From NCBI GenBank assembly GCA_017504205.1, contig JAFVRO010000014.1, positions 54,480 through 118,479 of the forward strand: a stretch of 64,000 bases of DNA. The letters are read 5' to 3'. Both the position numbers and the translations under genes were made by a program. Below, in pieces: positions 15,465 through 24,757 of the stretch. The notes beneath the pieces are model-generated. The model saw only the letters and a list, made by a program, of their open reading frames with translations. It ran no database searches and was not told where the DNA came from. The stretch comes from Clostridia bacterium (GTDB lineage: Bacteria > Bacillota > Clostridia > Oscillospirales > CAG-272). Position 1 is the first letter of the stretch, and every line of letters starts with the position of its first letter.

Positions 15465-16424
15465 TTATTCAAACTTTTGAAATCCGCACTCGTTGGCGAA
15501 GTCCTTCAAGGCGTTGACGTATGTGTCTTTATCGGTGGGATATGCCAGACCGTGCCCTGCTCCTTTTATTATAACGAGATTTTTAGGGGCGGAGCATTCG
15601 TCAAACAGTTCGCGGCTCATATAGCACGGAACGAAGTCGTCGCTCTCGCCGTGGATGAAGATGATCGGCACGGTTGCTTTTTTAACGGCCTCTATTGCAG
15701 GCTCATCGTTAAGGTCAAAGCCACCATAAAGGATCGCGCCAAGTCTTATGAACGGATAGAAAAGCTTTGGGGGCAGCTTCATATCGGTGAGAACCTTATA
15801 GAGAATCGCCTTAGCGGAGGAAAAGCCGCAGTCGGAAAGCACGCAAACGACATTTTCGGGCAGTTTTTTGCCCGCAGTCATTACAACTGTGGAGCCTCCC
15901 ATTGAGATTCCGGTAAGGATGATCTTGACGTCCTTGCCGAGTTTTTCGATCATGAAGTCTATCCACCTTAGAAGATCTTTATGCTCGTTGATGCCGAATG
16001 AGATGACGTTGCCGTCGCTGTTTCCTGCGCCGCGAAGGTCGACGAGGACGGCGTTTCTGCCGAGTCTTTTGCACCTTTCAAGTCCTGCACTGAGGTCTCT
16101 TTCGGAGTTGCCGCGATAGCCGTGGATAAGGATTTCGACTATGGCATCATCGAAGAACTTATAATACTTTCCTCTCAGGCGAAGTCCGTCGAAGGAGGTT
16201 ATTTCAAGCTCCTCACACGGCAGAGAGCGTTTGATTTTTACCCAGTCGATCATTCTTTGATGGAACGGTATGTAAACGTCGCCCTCGGGTAGATCGTATT
16301 CGTCCTCACCGAGAGGGGGGCGTTTTTCAGAATAGCAGACGAGCCTGAAGCAGACGTATGCGGTTATCAGCACTACCGTGGCAAAAAATGTCAAGACAGA
16401 TAAAATAATAATTGCAATTTTCAA
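15465..16424 (-). CDS. Membrane-anchored alpha/beta hydrolase
   Basis: 319 residues starting with TTG at 16424; GGAGG 8 bases upstream supports this start, and no closer ATG fits. Residues 3-28 are one hydrophobic segment, a signal anchor. The alpha/beta-hydrolase core shows the oxyanion region LIHGYRGNSERDL, LVDLRGAGNSDG, the nucleophile elbow GISMGGS, the acid in FIHGESDDFVP and the base in AGHGLAYP. This is a complete Ser-Asp-His triad in family order (BAAT/DUF-type 'alpha/beta hydrolase' close to acyl-esterases). The substrate is unknown; it probably works at the membrane. Convergent with the acyltransferase gene, separated by the repeat element. Confidence 0.85.
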   Translation of the reverse strand: MKIAIIILSVLTFFATVVLITAYVCFRLVCYSEKRPPLGEDEYDLPEGDVYIPFHQRMIDWVKIKRSLPCEELEITSFDGLRLRGKYYKFFDDAIVEILIHGYRGNSERDLSAGLERCKRLGRNAVLVDLRGAGNSDGNVISFGINEHKDLLRWIDFMIEKLGKDVKIILTGISMGGSTVVMTAGKKLPENVVCVLSDCGFSSAKAILYKVLTDMKLPPKLFYPFIRLGAILYGGFDLNDEPAIEAVKKATVPIIFIHGESDDFVPCYMSRELFDECSAPKNLVIIKGAGHGLAYPTDKDTYVNALKDFANECGFQKFE

Positions 16425-16535
16425 GGAAAGCGCCTCCGATACATTTCGTTAAGGATATTATACCACGCGTCCGAATTCTTTTCAACCTTTTTTCAAAAAA
16501 AGCGCGGCGATATTCCCAGACGGTAATGAATGTAC

Positions 16536-16564
16536 TTGACTTAACGAGGTTTTTGTAGTATAAT
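16536..16564 (+). promoter_or_regulatory. Promoter for htpG
   Basis: TTGACT (16536-16541) and TATAAT (16559-16564) with a 17-base spacer. No CIRCE-type inverted repeat is visible around it, so HrcA control is not indicated. Confidence 0.75.
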
Positions 16565-16625
16565 TATTATAGATAAATATTATATATTACACTATGTGCT
16601 TATGCACGCAGAAAGGATGATTAAT

Positions 16626-18536
16626 TTGACAGAAGAATTTGCAAGTAAAAAGGGTGGAATATCGGTTCAGACCGAGCATATTTTCCCCGTTATAAAAAGA
16701 TGGCTCTATTCGGACAAGGATATTTTTCTCCGTGAGATAGTATCAAATGCGTCGGATGCGATAACCAAGCTCAAGAGGCTTGAGGCGCTTGGACACATCA
16801 CGCTTGATGCGGACGAGGATTTCAGGATCAATATTACCGTCAGCAAGAGTGAGTCCACGATTACGGTTGAGGACAACGGTATCGGTATGACAAATGAGGA
16901 GCTTGAGAAGTACATTTGTCAGATCGCGCTTTCGGGTGCGCTTGAGTTTATCAGTCAATATGAGGGTGACGGAGAAAACGATTCAGCAAATGGCATTATC
17001 GGTCACTTTGGACTTGGTTTCTACTCCTCTTTTATGGTAAGTGACACGGTTGAGTTATTCACCAAGTCTTACACGGGCGCTCCTGCGGTACATTGGAGCT
17101 GCGATGATTCAGGCGAATATGAGATAACCGAATGCGACAAAAAGACCAAGGGAACGAAGGTCGTTATGCACGTTTCAGAGAGCGAGAAGGAGTATCTTGA
17201 GGGAGACAAGATCCGCGAAATACTGAACACCTACTGTGCTTTTATGCCCATAGACATTTACCTTGACGTTGAGGGTGAGGAGCACGGTGAAGGATGCGAT
17301 TGTGAGGAGTGTCATCACGAGCATGAAGATGGTTGTGAGTGTGACGAGTGTCATTATGAGGAAAAGCCTGTAAATGATAAATCTCCGCTTTGGTTGAAGC
17401 AGGCATCCGAATGCACTCCTGAGATGTACAATGAGTTTTACCACAAGGTATTCAAGGATGCGCGTGACCCGTTGTTTTACATTCACATCAATGCGGATTT
17501 CCCGTTAAACTTCAAGGGTATTCTTTTCTTCCCGAGGCTTGATGCGGAGTACGAATCCCTTGAGGGTCAGGTGAAGCTTTATTACAATCAGGTATTCGTT
17601 GCAGACAACATCAAGGAGGTCATTCCCGATTATCTTCTGATGCTTCGCGGTGTGCTCGACTGTCCTGAGCTTCCACTCAACGTATCGAGAAGCTATTTAC
17701 AGAACAACGTATACATCAAGAAGGTAGCGGCGCACATTGTCAAGAAGGTAGCGGACAAGCTCAACGCGCTTTGCAATGTGGACAGAGATAAATACGAGTC
17801 AATCTGGGATGATATTCATCTGTTCGTTGAATATGCTTGCATGAGAGACAACAAATTCTATGAAAAGGTTAAGCCGTCACTTCTTTTGAGAATTACGGAC
17901 AAGTCCTTTATGACTATTGAAGAGTATCTTGAGGCGGCAAAGGAAGCCAACGAGAACGTAATATACTACACCTCCGACGTAACGCTTCAGGCGCAGTATG
18001 TTTCTATGCTGAATGCGGCGGGAATAAAGGTTGCGATATTTGACAAGCCTTTTGAGACGCAGTTTATTTCCATGCTTGAGGGATATGGCGACGAGATCAA
18101 GTTTGTCAGAGTTGACTCGGATATTGCGGACGCGCTCAAGAGCGGTGATGAAAAGGATGAGGACGAGGCTTTGACTGCTTTGTTCCGTACGGTGAGCGGA
18201 AACGATGCACTTAAGGTTGAGATCTGCGCGCTCAGGGATGAAAGCATTCCTGCTTTTCTGACTGTTACGGAAGAGTCAAGGCGAATGGAGGAAATGATGA
18301 AGATGTATGCAAGAAGCGGAATGAGCTTTGGTCAGGACAGCTTCCCTCTTGATTATACGCTCAGGCTCAACCGTTCATCGTCCATCATTTCACGCCTCAA
18401 GGCTAAAGATGGTAAGGATGCTGAACAAATAGCGGACTATATTTACCGCCTTGCTTGTCTTGCGAACAGAAAGCTCAGCACTGAAGAAATGAAGGATTTT
18501 CTCAATGCAAGTTTTGAAATTCTTTCGAAATTATAA
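16626..18536 (+). CDS. htpG: Hsp90-family chaperone HtpG with a Cys/His-rich insertion
   Basis: 636 residues using TTG at 16626, for which GAAAGG is spaced properly; an in-frame ATG at 16617 touches the ribosome site directly and is less likely. ATP-dependent cytosolic chaperone. N-terminal GHKL motifs: SVQTEHIFPVIKRWLYS, FLREIVSNASDA, VEDNGIGMTNEEL and HFGLGFYSSFMV. Middle-domain motifs: SPLWLKQASE, LFFPRLDAEYES, GVLDCPELPLNVSRSYLQ (with the catalytic Arg). A C-terminal dimerisation domain follows. An unusual insert at residues about 223-245 (17292-17360) has two tandem copies of the pattern G-C-D/E-C-E/D-E-C-H-H/Y-E in an acidic context, just in the charged linker between N and middle domains. 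Such a site could bind zinc or another metal. Monocistronic promoter; the next gene starts 54 bases on. Confidence 0.93.
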   Translation: MTEEFASKKGGISVQTEHIFPVIKRWLYSDKDIFLREIVSNASDAITKLKRLEALGHITLDADEDFRINITVSKSESTITVEDNGIGMTNEELEKYICQIALSGALEFISQYEGDGENDSANGIIGHFGLGFYSSFMVSDTVELFTKSYTGAPAVHWSCDDSGEYEITECDKKTKGTKVVMHVSESEKEYLEGDKIREILNTYCAFMPIDIYLDVEGEEHGEGCDCEECHHEHEDGCECDECHYEEKPVNDKSPLWLKQASECTPEMYNEFYHKVFKDARDPLFYIHINADFPLNFKGILFFPRLDAEYESLEGQVKLYYNQVFVADNIKEVIPDYLLMLRGVLDCPELPLNVSRSYLQNNVYIKKVAAHIVKKVADKLNALCNVDRDKYESIWDDIHLFVEYACMRDNKFYEKVKPSLLLRITDKSFMTIEEYLEAAKEANENVIYYTSDVTLQAQYVSMLNAAGIKVAIFDKPFETQFISMLEGYGDEIKFVRVDSDIADALKSGDEKDEDEALTALFRTVSGNDALKVEICALRDESIPAFLTVTEESRRMEEMMKMYARSGMSFGQDSFPLDYTLRLNRSSSIISRLKAKDGKDAEQIADYIYRLACLANRKLSTEEMKDFLNASFEILSKL

Positions 18537-18590
18537 TTTGTCACAGCGCATTTAATCATATATTTATTGATCAAGGAGTAAACTATAATT

Positions 18591-18845
18591 ATGAAATTCA
18601 ATTACACAACCAAAGGCGTATGCTCAAGAAGCATCGCGATAGAAATTGAAAACGACGTTATTCTTTCCGCAGTTTACACCGGTGGTTGCTCGGGCAATAC
18701 TCAGGGTGTATCCGCGCTTGTAAAGGGCATGAAGGTTGACGAGGCAATTGACAGGCTTGCGGGAATCCGTTGCGGATTCAAAAGCACGTCTTGTCCCGAT
18801 CAGCTTGCTGAGGCACTCAAGCTTTACAAGGCCGGTAACATCTGA
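18591..18845 (+). CDS. TSCPD-domain protein (TIGR03905 family)
   Basis: 84 residues. The family signature is present: VCSRSIAIEIE, VYTGGCSGNTQGVSALVKGM, RLAGIRCGFKSTSCPDQLAEAL. TSCPD proteins are found alone or at the C-terminus of adenosylcobalamin ribonucleotide reductases; their role may be zinc binding or RNR-related, but it is not established. ATG is preceded by AAGGAG at 12-base spacing. It starts a plus-strand run of closely spaced genes that ends at 23666. Confidence 0.88.
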   Translation: MKFNYTTKGVCSRSIAIEIENDVILSAVYTGGCSGNTQGVSALVKGMKVDEAIDRLAGIRCGFKSTSCPDQLAEALKLYKAGNI

Positions 18846-18909
18846 GTCAAAAACACACGCCCAAGGTTAGGCAATAGCGAAACTAGATATAAAAGGAGAA
18901 CTCGAAGCA

Positions 18910-20643
18910 ATGTCAAACAACACAGTCCGCAAGAATTATACAAGGTGGCTGAATTGTCCTCTGTTATCAACTGAAGAACGTACAGAATTGTTATCTATCA
19001 GGGATAACGCATCGGAGGTAGAGTCACGTTTTTCATCATTCCTGTCATTTGGTACGGCGGGGCTCAGAGGAATTATGAAGGTCGGAATGAACGCTATGAA
19101 TATATACACAGTAGCGTACGCGACGCAGGCGATCGCCATTCTGATTAATGACTGCGGACGCGCAGATGACGGGGTCGCCATAGCCTATGATAGCCGCAAC
19201 AATTCAGAGCTCTTTGCCAAAGAATGCGCTTGTGTACTTGCGGCCAACGGAATCAAATCTTATATTTTTAACGGCGTACGTCCAACACCTGAATTATCGT
19301 TTGCGCTAAGGCATCTTGGTTGTGTTGCGGGAATAAACATCACTGCGTCGCACAATCCAAAAGAATACAACGGCTACAAGGCGTATTGGGAGGACGGCGC
19401 ACAGCTTCCGCCCGAGCACGCACAGACGGTAACGGACACACTTGCGACTATTGACATTTTTGACGACGTAAAGCGAGTTCCTTTTGAAGATGGGGTAGCT
19501 TGCGGACTCATCGAGATGATAGGTGCGGACATTGACGAGGCTTACGTCAAATGTGTACTTGCTGAGGCGGTCAATCCATCTGCTATTCCCTATGTCGCTG
19601 ATGATCTGAGGATTGTATTTACGCCTTTACACGGTGCGGGCTACAAGCTTGTCCCGGAAGTGCTTCGAAGAAGCGGAGTCAAGCATTTATTCATCGTCCC
19701 CGAGCAGGCGACGCCCTGCGGTGACTTTCCTACCGTTTCCAAGCCTAATCCCGAATTTCCCGAGGTCTTCAAGCTTGGAATCGAGATTGCCGAGCGAGAG
19801 AAGAGTGATCTGATCATAGCGTGTGACCCCGATGCTGACCGCGTTGGAGTTATGGCGCGAAAAGCTGACGGCACGTTTACGACGATCTCAGGCAACCAGA
19901 TGGGGGCTTTGTTATTGGACTATATTATCACGGCTTACAAGAAAACCGGCACGATGCCCGAGGAGCCTTATGCGGTCAAGTCGATCGTCTCGACGGTTCT
20001 TGCGTCCAAAATATGTCAGACGCACGGAGTTGAAATGTTCAATGTTCTCACGGGCTTCAAGTTTATCGGTGAGGTCATAAAAAATCACGAAGCAGGTGGC
20101 CGTGGCAGCTTCATTTTTGGATTCGAGGAAAGCTACGGTTATCTCAAGGGAACCTATGCGCGTGACAAGGATGCGGTGGTAGCAACGATGCTGATCACGG
20201 AAATGACTGCTTATTACAGAACATTGGGACTTACCATTTACGAAGCACTTGAGCGACTCTGGGAAAGATACGGCTTCTATTATGAGCAGACGGTTCAGGA
20301 GGAAATAAAGGGGATCGATGCCCCCATGAAGATGGCGGCACTTATGGCAGCATTCCGTTCCGACTTCCCTTTAGTATTTGGCGGTCAGGCGGTAAAAGTC
20401 ATAGGCGACTATCTTGAGGGGACATTTACCGATGTTGCTACCGGCGAAAAGACTCCTACGGGGCTTCCTGCATCCGACGTATTATACTACGTTCTTGAGA
20501 ACGGTGACACGGTAGTGGTTCGTCCTTCGGGAACTGAACCGAAGGTAAAATTCTATTTCCTTGTTTCCGGAAGCGGTGTTGAGCAGGCTCAGAATCAGAT
20601 CAACAAGTACAGAGAACAGATTGCTTCGATAGCAGTTCTTTGA
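18910..20643 (+). CDS. Phosphoglucomutase / phosphomannomutase (alpha-D-phosphohexomutase)
   Basis: 577 residues, the length of the large Bacillota PgcA-like group. It interconverts hexose 1- and 6-phosphates. Landmarks in order: FGTAGLRGIM, the phosphoserine loop GINITASHNPKEYNGYK, the metal-binding loop CDPDADRVGV, the sugar-specificity loop GFEESYGYL and the phosphate-binding loop RPSGTEPKVKFYF. All catalytic motifs are intact. Substrate preference (glucose or mannose) cannot be read reliably from these loops. It may feed mannose from the locus at 24824-28830 into nucleotide-sugar pools. ATG follows AAAGGAG. Confidence 0.93.
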   Translation: MSNNTVRKNYTRWLNCPLLSTEERTELLSIRDNASEVESRFSSFLSFGTAGLRGIMKVGMNAMNIYTVAYATQAIAILINDCGRADDGVAIAYDSRNNSELFAKECACVLAANGIKSYIFNGVRPTPELSFALRHLGCVAGINITASHNPKEYNGYKAYWEDGAQLPPEHAQTVTDTLATIDIFDDVKRVPFEDGVACGLIEMIGADIDEAYVKCVLAEAVNPSAIPYVADDLRIVFTPLHGAGYKLVPEVLRRSGVKHLFIVPEQATPCGDFPTVSKPNPEFPEVFKLGIEIAEREKSDLIIACDPDADRVGVMARKADGTFTTISGNQMGALLLDYIITAYKKTGTMPEEPYAVKSIVSTVLASKICQTHGVEMFNVLTGFKFIGEVIKNHEAGGRGSFIFGFEESYGYLKGTYARDKDAVVATMLITEMTAYYRTLGLTIYEALERLWERYGFYYEQTVQEEIKGIDAPMKMAALMAAFRSDFPLVFGGQAVKVIGDYLEGTFTDVATGEKTPTGLPASDVLYYVLENGDTVVVRPSGTEPKVKFYFLVSGSGVEQAQNQINKYREQIASIAVL

Positions 20644-20677
20644 TGCGATTGTCACTATTTAAATAGCGGAGGTTAAA

Positions 20678-21805
20678 ATGGCTTTTTCGATAAATATTCC
20701 CTGCAGGATTTATTCCGGCACGGGTTGTGTAAAAGCGCACGGCACGGAGTTTGCACTTGGAAATCGGGCATTTATAGTTACAGGAAAAAGCTCTGCCAAA
20801 TTATGCGGAGCGCTTGATGACGTATGTAGCGTACTGGCAGGTATTGGCGTAGGATTTGAGATCTACTCGGGAGTGCGTGAAAATCCGCCTGTAACTGATT
20901 GCTTTGAGGCGGGACGCATATGCGCTGACAAGGGATGTGATTTCGTTATAGCGATTGGCGGTGGGTCGGCTATGGATGCGGCTAAGGCTATTGCGGCATT
21001 TGCAACCACTGAATATGCCGAATGCACTGACATTTTTGATTATTCAAAAAAGAAGGCACCGTCACTTCCTTTGATCTGCATACCGACTACTGCCGGTACG
21101 GGAAGTGAGGGAAACCGTTATTCGGTACTTACCCTTCCTGATGGCAAGCGCAAGCGCACGTTTTCGCACGACGATTCGTGGGCAAAGAAGGTATTTCTTG
21201 ATCCGAAATACACATACACGCTCTCTCGCGAGTACACTTTCAGCACGGCACTTGATGCTTTCCATCACGCGATGGAGTCGTATTTATCTCCAAAGTCCGA
21301 TGATTTGTCAAGGATGCTTGCAATATATGCGGCGAGAAACATATGGGACGTGCTTTCCCAACTTCCCGAGCAGTTCAGTGAGAATATGAGGGCAAGTCTG
21401 CTTTACGCATCCTGCGCGGCGGGAATTGCTATAAGTGTTACGGGAACAGGATTTCCGCATCCGTTGGGATACAGTTTGACCTTGCTTGACGGCATTCCTC
21501 ACGGCAAGGCATGTGCGGCGTTTGCTGCGGATTATATTGAGTACAACCGCAAGAATGAGCTTGGCGAGACATTGATCGGTGAATTTTGCGCGGCTCTCGG
21601 AGTAAAAGTAAAGGTTTTGGGAGAACTTCTTGTAGGTCTTGCATCGGTTGATCTATGCATGACAGAGGAACAAATAGCAGAGCATGTTGAGCTTATCAAA
21701 AGTGCGGGCAACTATGCTAACAGTCCTTACGTTCTGAGTGTTGATGAGATGTATGACATATACAGGAAGCATTTTGCGGCGAAACGAAAGAGAGGCAACT
21801 GTTAA
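20678..21805 (+). CDS. Iron-containing alcohol dehydrogenase
   Basis: 375 residues. Group III, Fe-dependent, NAD(P)H-linked oxidoreductase that usually reduces aldehydes to alcohols during fermentation. The cofactor motif is GGGSAMDAAKA, followed by PTTAGTGSEG. The metal ligands expected in this family are present: Asp and His in ALDAFHHAMES, and His residues in GFPHPLGYS and GIPHGKA. ATG follows GGAGG. It lies 34 bases after the phosphohexomutase gene and 1 base before the aldolase-like gene, so co-transcription with a class II aldolase fits a carbohydrate-to-alcohol branch (for example lactaldehyde reduction), which is inference. Confidence 0.92.
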   Translation: MAFSINIPCRIYSGTGCVKAHGTEFALGNRAFIVTGKSSAKLCGALDDVCSVLAGIGVGFEIYSGVRENPPVTDCFEAGRICADKGCDFVIAIGGGSAMDAAKAIAAFATTEYAECTDIFDYSKKKAPSLPLICIPTTAGTGSEGNRYSVLTLPDGKRKRTFSHDDSWAKKVFLDPKYTYTLSREYTFSTALDAFHHAMESYLSPKSDDLSRMLAIYAARNIWDVLSQLPEQFSENMRASLLYASCAAGIAISVTGTGFPHPLGYSLTLLDGIPHGKACAAFAADYIEYNRKNELGETLIGEFCAALGVKVKVLGELLVGLASVDLCMTEEQIAEHVELIKSAGNYANSPYVLSVDEMYDIYRKHFAAKRKRGNC

Positions 21806-21806
21806 A

Positions 21807-22487
21807 ATGTTTGAAGAATTAAGAAAAAAGGCATATGAAGCGAATATTGCTCTTTACAGGAGTGGGTTAGTTTCATTCGACAGCGAAAACGTATCTGTCA
21901 TTGACAATGAAAGGGCGCATATTGCGCTCAAGCCTGCAAACATTTCCTTTGAAGAGCTTACCGAGCAGGACATGCTTGTATATGATATTGACGGTAATAT
22001 TATTCTCGGCACCGATAATCCTTTGCCTGATGCCATTACACAACTTGAGCTTTACAGGTGTTTTGAGAGTATAAACAGCATTGTGCATACTTATTCATTA
22101 TATGCAACCTCATTTGCGCAGGCGGGACGTTCCATTAAGCCTTACGGCGCGTCTCATGCGATCCTCTTCCCTGTTGCAGTGCCTTGCACTCGCAAGATGA
22201 CGCACACGGAGGTAACGCAGGATTTTGAGAAGAGTCTTGCATCCATCATTATTTCTACAATCGAATCGTTAGGAGCTGACAAGCTTCGCGCGGTACTCGT
22301 TCATTCGCAATCTGTATTCGCTTGGGGTAATGATCCGATGGAAGCGGTACGCACTGCCGTTGCTCTTGAGCGTATAGCACAAATGGCTTTCAACACAGAG
22401 CTTCTTCAGGTAACCATTGGACAAAATGGCGGTGTACCGATGCCTCAGGATCTCATTGCAAGGCTAAGAGACAGAGCGAATAACTGA
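21807..22487 (+). CDS. Class II aldolase / AraD-like protein with altered zinc ligands
   Basis: 226 residues from ATG at 21807; AGAGG at 21790-21795 sets this start. The sequence aligns by eye with L-ribulose-5-phosphate 4-epimerase: LKPANISFEEL (KPSG-region), GTDNPLPDA, FESINSIVHTYSLYATSFAQAGRSIKPYGASHAILF, VPCTRKMT and VFAWGNDPMEAV. The usual zinc site is H-T-H ... HGPF; here it reads HTY (H94, Y96) and the third ligand position is Gln168 (SQSVF). The usual G-N-x-S phosphate motif is SENVSV. Two of three metal ligands are therefore changed, so it may use another metal, have another activity or be non-catalytic. Translationally close to the alcohol dehydrogenase upstream. Confidence 0.8.
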   Translation: MFEELRKKAYEANIALYRSGLVSFDSENVSVIDNERAHIALKPANISFEELTEQDMLVYDIDGNIILGTDNPLPDAITQLELYRCFESINSIVHTYSLYATSFAQAGRSIKPYGASHAILFPVAVPCTRKMTHTEVTQDFEKSLASIIISTIESLGADKLRAVLVHSQSVFAWGNDPMEAVRTAVALERIAQMAFNTELLQVTIGQNGGVPMPQDLIARLRDRANN

Positions 22488-22508
22488 TATTCTGACAGGA
22501 GAGCTTTG

Positions 22509-23666
22509 ATGAGTAAAAAACGTATTACTTCACTGTGCCTTATGATCGCGTTACTTTTAACGTCTGTATTACAGCTTACTGCGTGCGGCTACGTACTGCC
22601 GGGTAATACCAATAGCGTCACCGCGGACACCAATGATAAATCTGACGATACGGAGCCTGATGCAGTTGCCCCGTCCTCGGATTTTCTGTTAACTCAGGAA
22701 GAGGTGTCGGGAGATACGTCCTTTGCGCTCTATGCGGTATACAGAAGATATGCAAGTGAGGCGCTTCTTATACCCGGATTGAAGCAATATTTAGTGCCTC
22801 AGGGAATGGATATCTGGGATGAAAAAAATCTGCTTATTATTTCCGGGTATTTTTCAGCAGACAGTGTAATCGACTCTTCAGTTCTGATGGCAATAGATCT
22901 TGCAAGCGGAAATTATGTGGGTGAATATTACATAAAAAATGCTGACGGAACTAAAAACAAGAGTCACGTTGGCGGTATTGCAATAACAGAAAAAGATCTG
23001 TTTATTTCGAGCGGAAACAAGCTGCACAGGATACCGCTTTCTGCGTTAGAGGATGCCAAAGACCATGGAGATGTAACAATTATTGAAAGCATTTCCGTTC
23101 CATGCAACGCTTCGTTCTGCAATTATTCGGGCGGCGTATTATGGGTTGGAGATTTCTTTCTGAAGGAATCATATCCTACGGATGAATACCGTCACTTGAT
23201 AAACCGTGACGGTGAGCAATATTATGCGTGGTGCGTAGGGTACAAGGTAGATTCATCCTCAAAAAACGGATTAGCTTTTGACTTGCCGACAAATGACGGA
23301 TTTGCGACACCCGATTATGTTTTGTCGATTCAGGAAAAAATCCAGGGATTTACCGTATTATCGGACAAGCGTATAGTATTGAGTCAATCGTACGGGCGAG
23401 GCAACAATTCAAGGCTATATTTCTACGAAAATGTCTTAGACACTGATGCGCATACCACCGTTGAGTTAAACGGGCGTGATATTCCGGTATGGTTTTTGGA
23501 CGGTAAATGTGAAAAAGACATAATTATTGCGCCCCCGATGGCGGAGGGAATCTGTGAAAAAGATGGAAATCTTTACGTCCTATATGAGTCAGGAGCGGAC
23601 AAGTACCGTAACAATGGAGGCAAGTACCCTACGGATCACGTTTGGGTGATTAGCGCACCGGATTAA
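22509..23666 (+). CDS. Lipoprotein with beta-propeller-like body
   Basis: 385 residues from ATG at 22509, with AGGAG 7 bases upstream. The signal ends in the lipobox LTAC, so the protein should be anchored on the outer face of the membrane. The mature part shows repeated strands of the type 'MDIWDEKNLLIISGYF', 'LFISSGNKLHRIPL', 'GVLWVGDFF', 'GFTVLSDKRIVLSQSYG', 'GICEKDGNLYVLYESG', which suggest a WD40/YncE-like propeller. The aromatic and acidic clusters could bind sugars, but no catalytic motif is recognised. Last gene of the htpG-downstream run, 21 bases after the aldolase-like gene. Confidence 0.7.
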   Translation: MSKKRITSLCLMIALLLTSVLQLTACGYVLPGNTNSVTADTNDKSDDTEPDAVAPSSDFLLTQEEVSGDTSFALYAVYRRYASEALLIPGLKQYLVPQGMDIWDEKNLLIISGYFSADSVIDSSVLMAIDLASGNYVGEYYIKNADGTKNKSHVGGIAITEKDLFISSGNKLHRIPLSALEDAKDHGDVTIIESISVPCNASFCNYSGGVLWVGDFFLKESYPTDEYRHLINRDGEQYYAWCVGYKVDSSSKNGLAFDLPTNDGFATPDYVLSIQEKIQGFTVLSDKRIVLSQSYGRGNNSRLYFYENVLDTDAHTTVELNGRDIPVWFLDGKCEKDIIIAPPMAEGICEKDGNLYVLYESGADKYRNNGGKYPTDHVWVISAPD

Positions 23667-23703
23667 GATTTTTGATAAATATTAAATAGTATTAATGTAA
23701 TAT

Positions 23704-23734
23704 GCCCCCAAAAAGTCAGATGCTTTTTGGGGGC
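23704..23734. terminator. Strong stem-loop terminator between convergent genes
   Basis: GCCCCCAAAAAG (23704-23715) pairs perfectly with CTTTTTGGGGGC (23723-23734) around a 7-base loop. It can terminate both the lipoprotein gene and the convergent AraC gene. Confidence 0.85.
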
Positions 23735-23786
23735 AACCTTTATGTAAAAGAACGATGTATGACAGAGAAGATTCAATTAATGCGAA

Positions 23787-24611
23787 TTATATTTGTGCAC
23801 GTCTGTATTGAGAGGGTGATACGCCGAACTCTTTCTTGAACATGTGGTTAAAATTTGACAAGGATGAAAAACCGCATTCCGCGCAAATCTCAATAATGTG
23901 CTTTTTAGTAGTAATGAGGAGTAGCTTCGCATGATTCAATCTGAGCTGCATCAGAAAATCAACATATTTTTTCCCCGTAATTTCATGAAAGTGCTTACTG
24001 AAATAGCTGGCAGAATATCCGCTTATTCTTGCCATATCTCCAAGTGACGGCGCTTCATTGAAATGAAGGAAAAGGTATCTCATGCACTTATAGATGGGAT
24101 CGATTGTCCCCAAATCCTCTCCGCCATCCTTACCGTCCAAATCTGCATGTCTTAACAAGAAAATCAAGAGGCATTCAAGCAGATTCTTCTTATCCAAGTC
24201 GGAATATACATCCTCCACAGGTTCTTCAAGCATTGAAACGATAAACAATACTTTATTCAGATCGTCATCATTCAGCTCAAAAACATTATTTGAACTACGG
24301 TTAATAAGCGAGTTCAACAGACGCTTCGATACAGTATTGTTATCAAATTCAATGTTAAGCAGTTCAAGATCATCAGGTATTATCAAGCAGTGAAAATCCG
24401 CAGGCGACAAAAAATAAGCGCTACCTTTTTTTAGCGGATACATACATCCATTAAGATTGTGATATCCGCCGCCGCATAATATAATTTCAATCTCATAGTA
24501 GGCGTGCATATGCATCCTTGTGTTTTTATTTATAACTTTCCTTCTTACAGATATTCCATGGGTATCATCCGACCACTTTTTGGAAAAAACGGGAGTAGGT
24601 GAAGAGTCCAT
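23787..24611 (-). CDS. AraC/XylS-family transcriptional regulator
   Basis: 274 residues from ATG at 24611; AGGAGG is spaced 8 bases from it, while the GTG at 24617 is only 2 bases away. Residues about 25-100 form a cupin-like sensor (HMHAYYEIEIILCGGGYHNLNG, PADFHCLIIPDD). The C-terminal 100 residues carry two HTH motifs: LGDMARISGYSASYFSKHFHEITG and the signature IIEICAECGFSSLSNFNHMFKKEFGVSPSQYRR. It is divergent from the alpha-mannosidase gene and is expected to sense a mannose-containing sugar and activate that operon; this is inference from position. Confidence 0.92.
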   Translation of the reverse strand: MDSSPTPVFSKKWSDDTHGISVRRKVINKNTRMHMHAYYEIEIILCGGGYHNLNGCMYPLKKGSAYFLSPADFHCLIIPDDLELLNIEFDNNTVSKRLLNSLINRSSNNVFELNDDDLNKVLFIVSMLEEPVEDVYSDLDKKNLLECLLIFLLRHADLDGKDGGEDLGTIDPIYKCMRYLFLHFNEAPSLGDMARISGYSASYFSKHFHEITGKKYVDFLMQLRLNHAKLLLITTKKHIIEICAECGFSSLSNFNHMFKKEFGVSPSQYRRAQI

Positions 24612-24641
24612 ATACACGACCTCCTTTTTAGGTTTTTATAT

Positions 24642-24682
24642 ATTATACTACATTGTTGTTATTTTTTCAAGTGTTTTCACTT
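24642..24682 (-). promoter_or_regulatory. araC-type regulator promoter with overlapping palindrome
   Basis: Minus-strand TTGAAA (24670-24665) and TATAAT (24647-24642), 17-base spacer. The palindrome AAGTG-TTTT-CACTT (24669-24682) touches the -35 box and is a possible operator for autoregulation. Confidence 0.6.
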
Positions 24683-24757
24683 AAATGCAAAAAATGTGCA
24701 ATATTACCACAAAAAAGAACAAGATATTTTTCAAATCCTGTGATATTATTAAAATAC

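Noticed and set aside
16596..16625. GTG start of htpG at 16596
   Set aside because: It lacks a ribosome site and adds residues absent from the family; TTG at 16626 or ATG at 16617 fit better.
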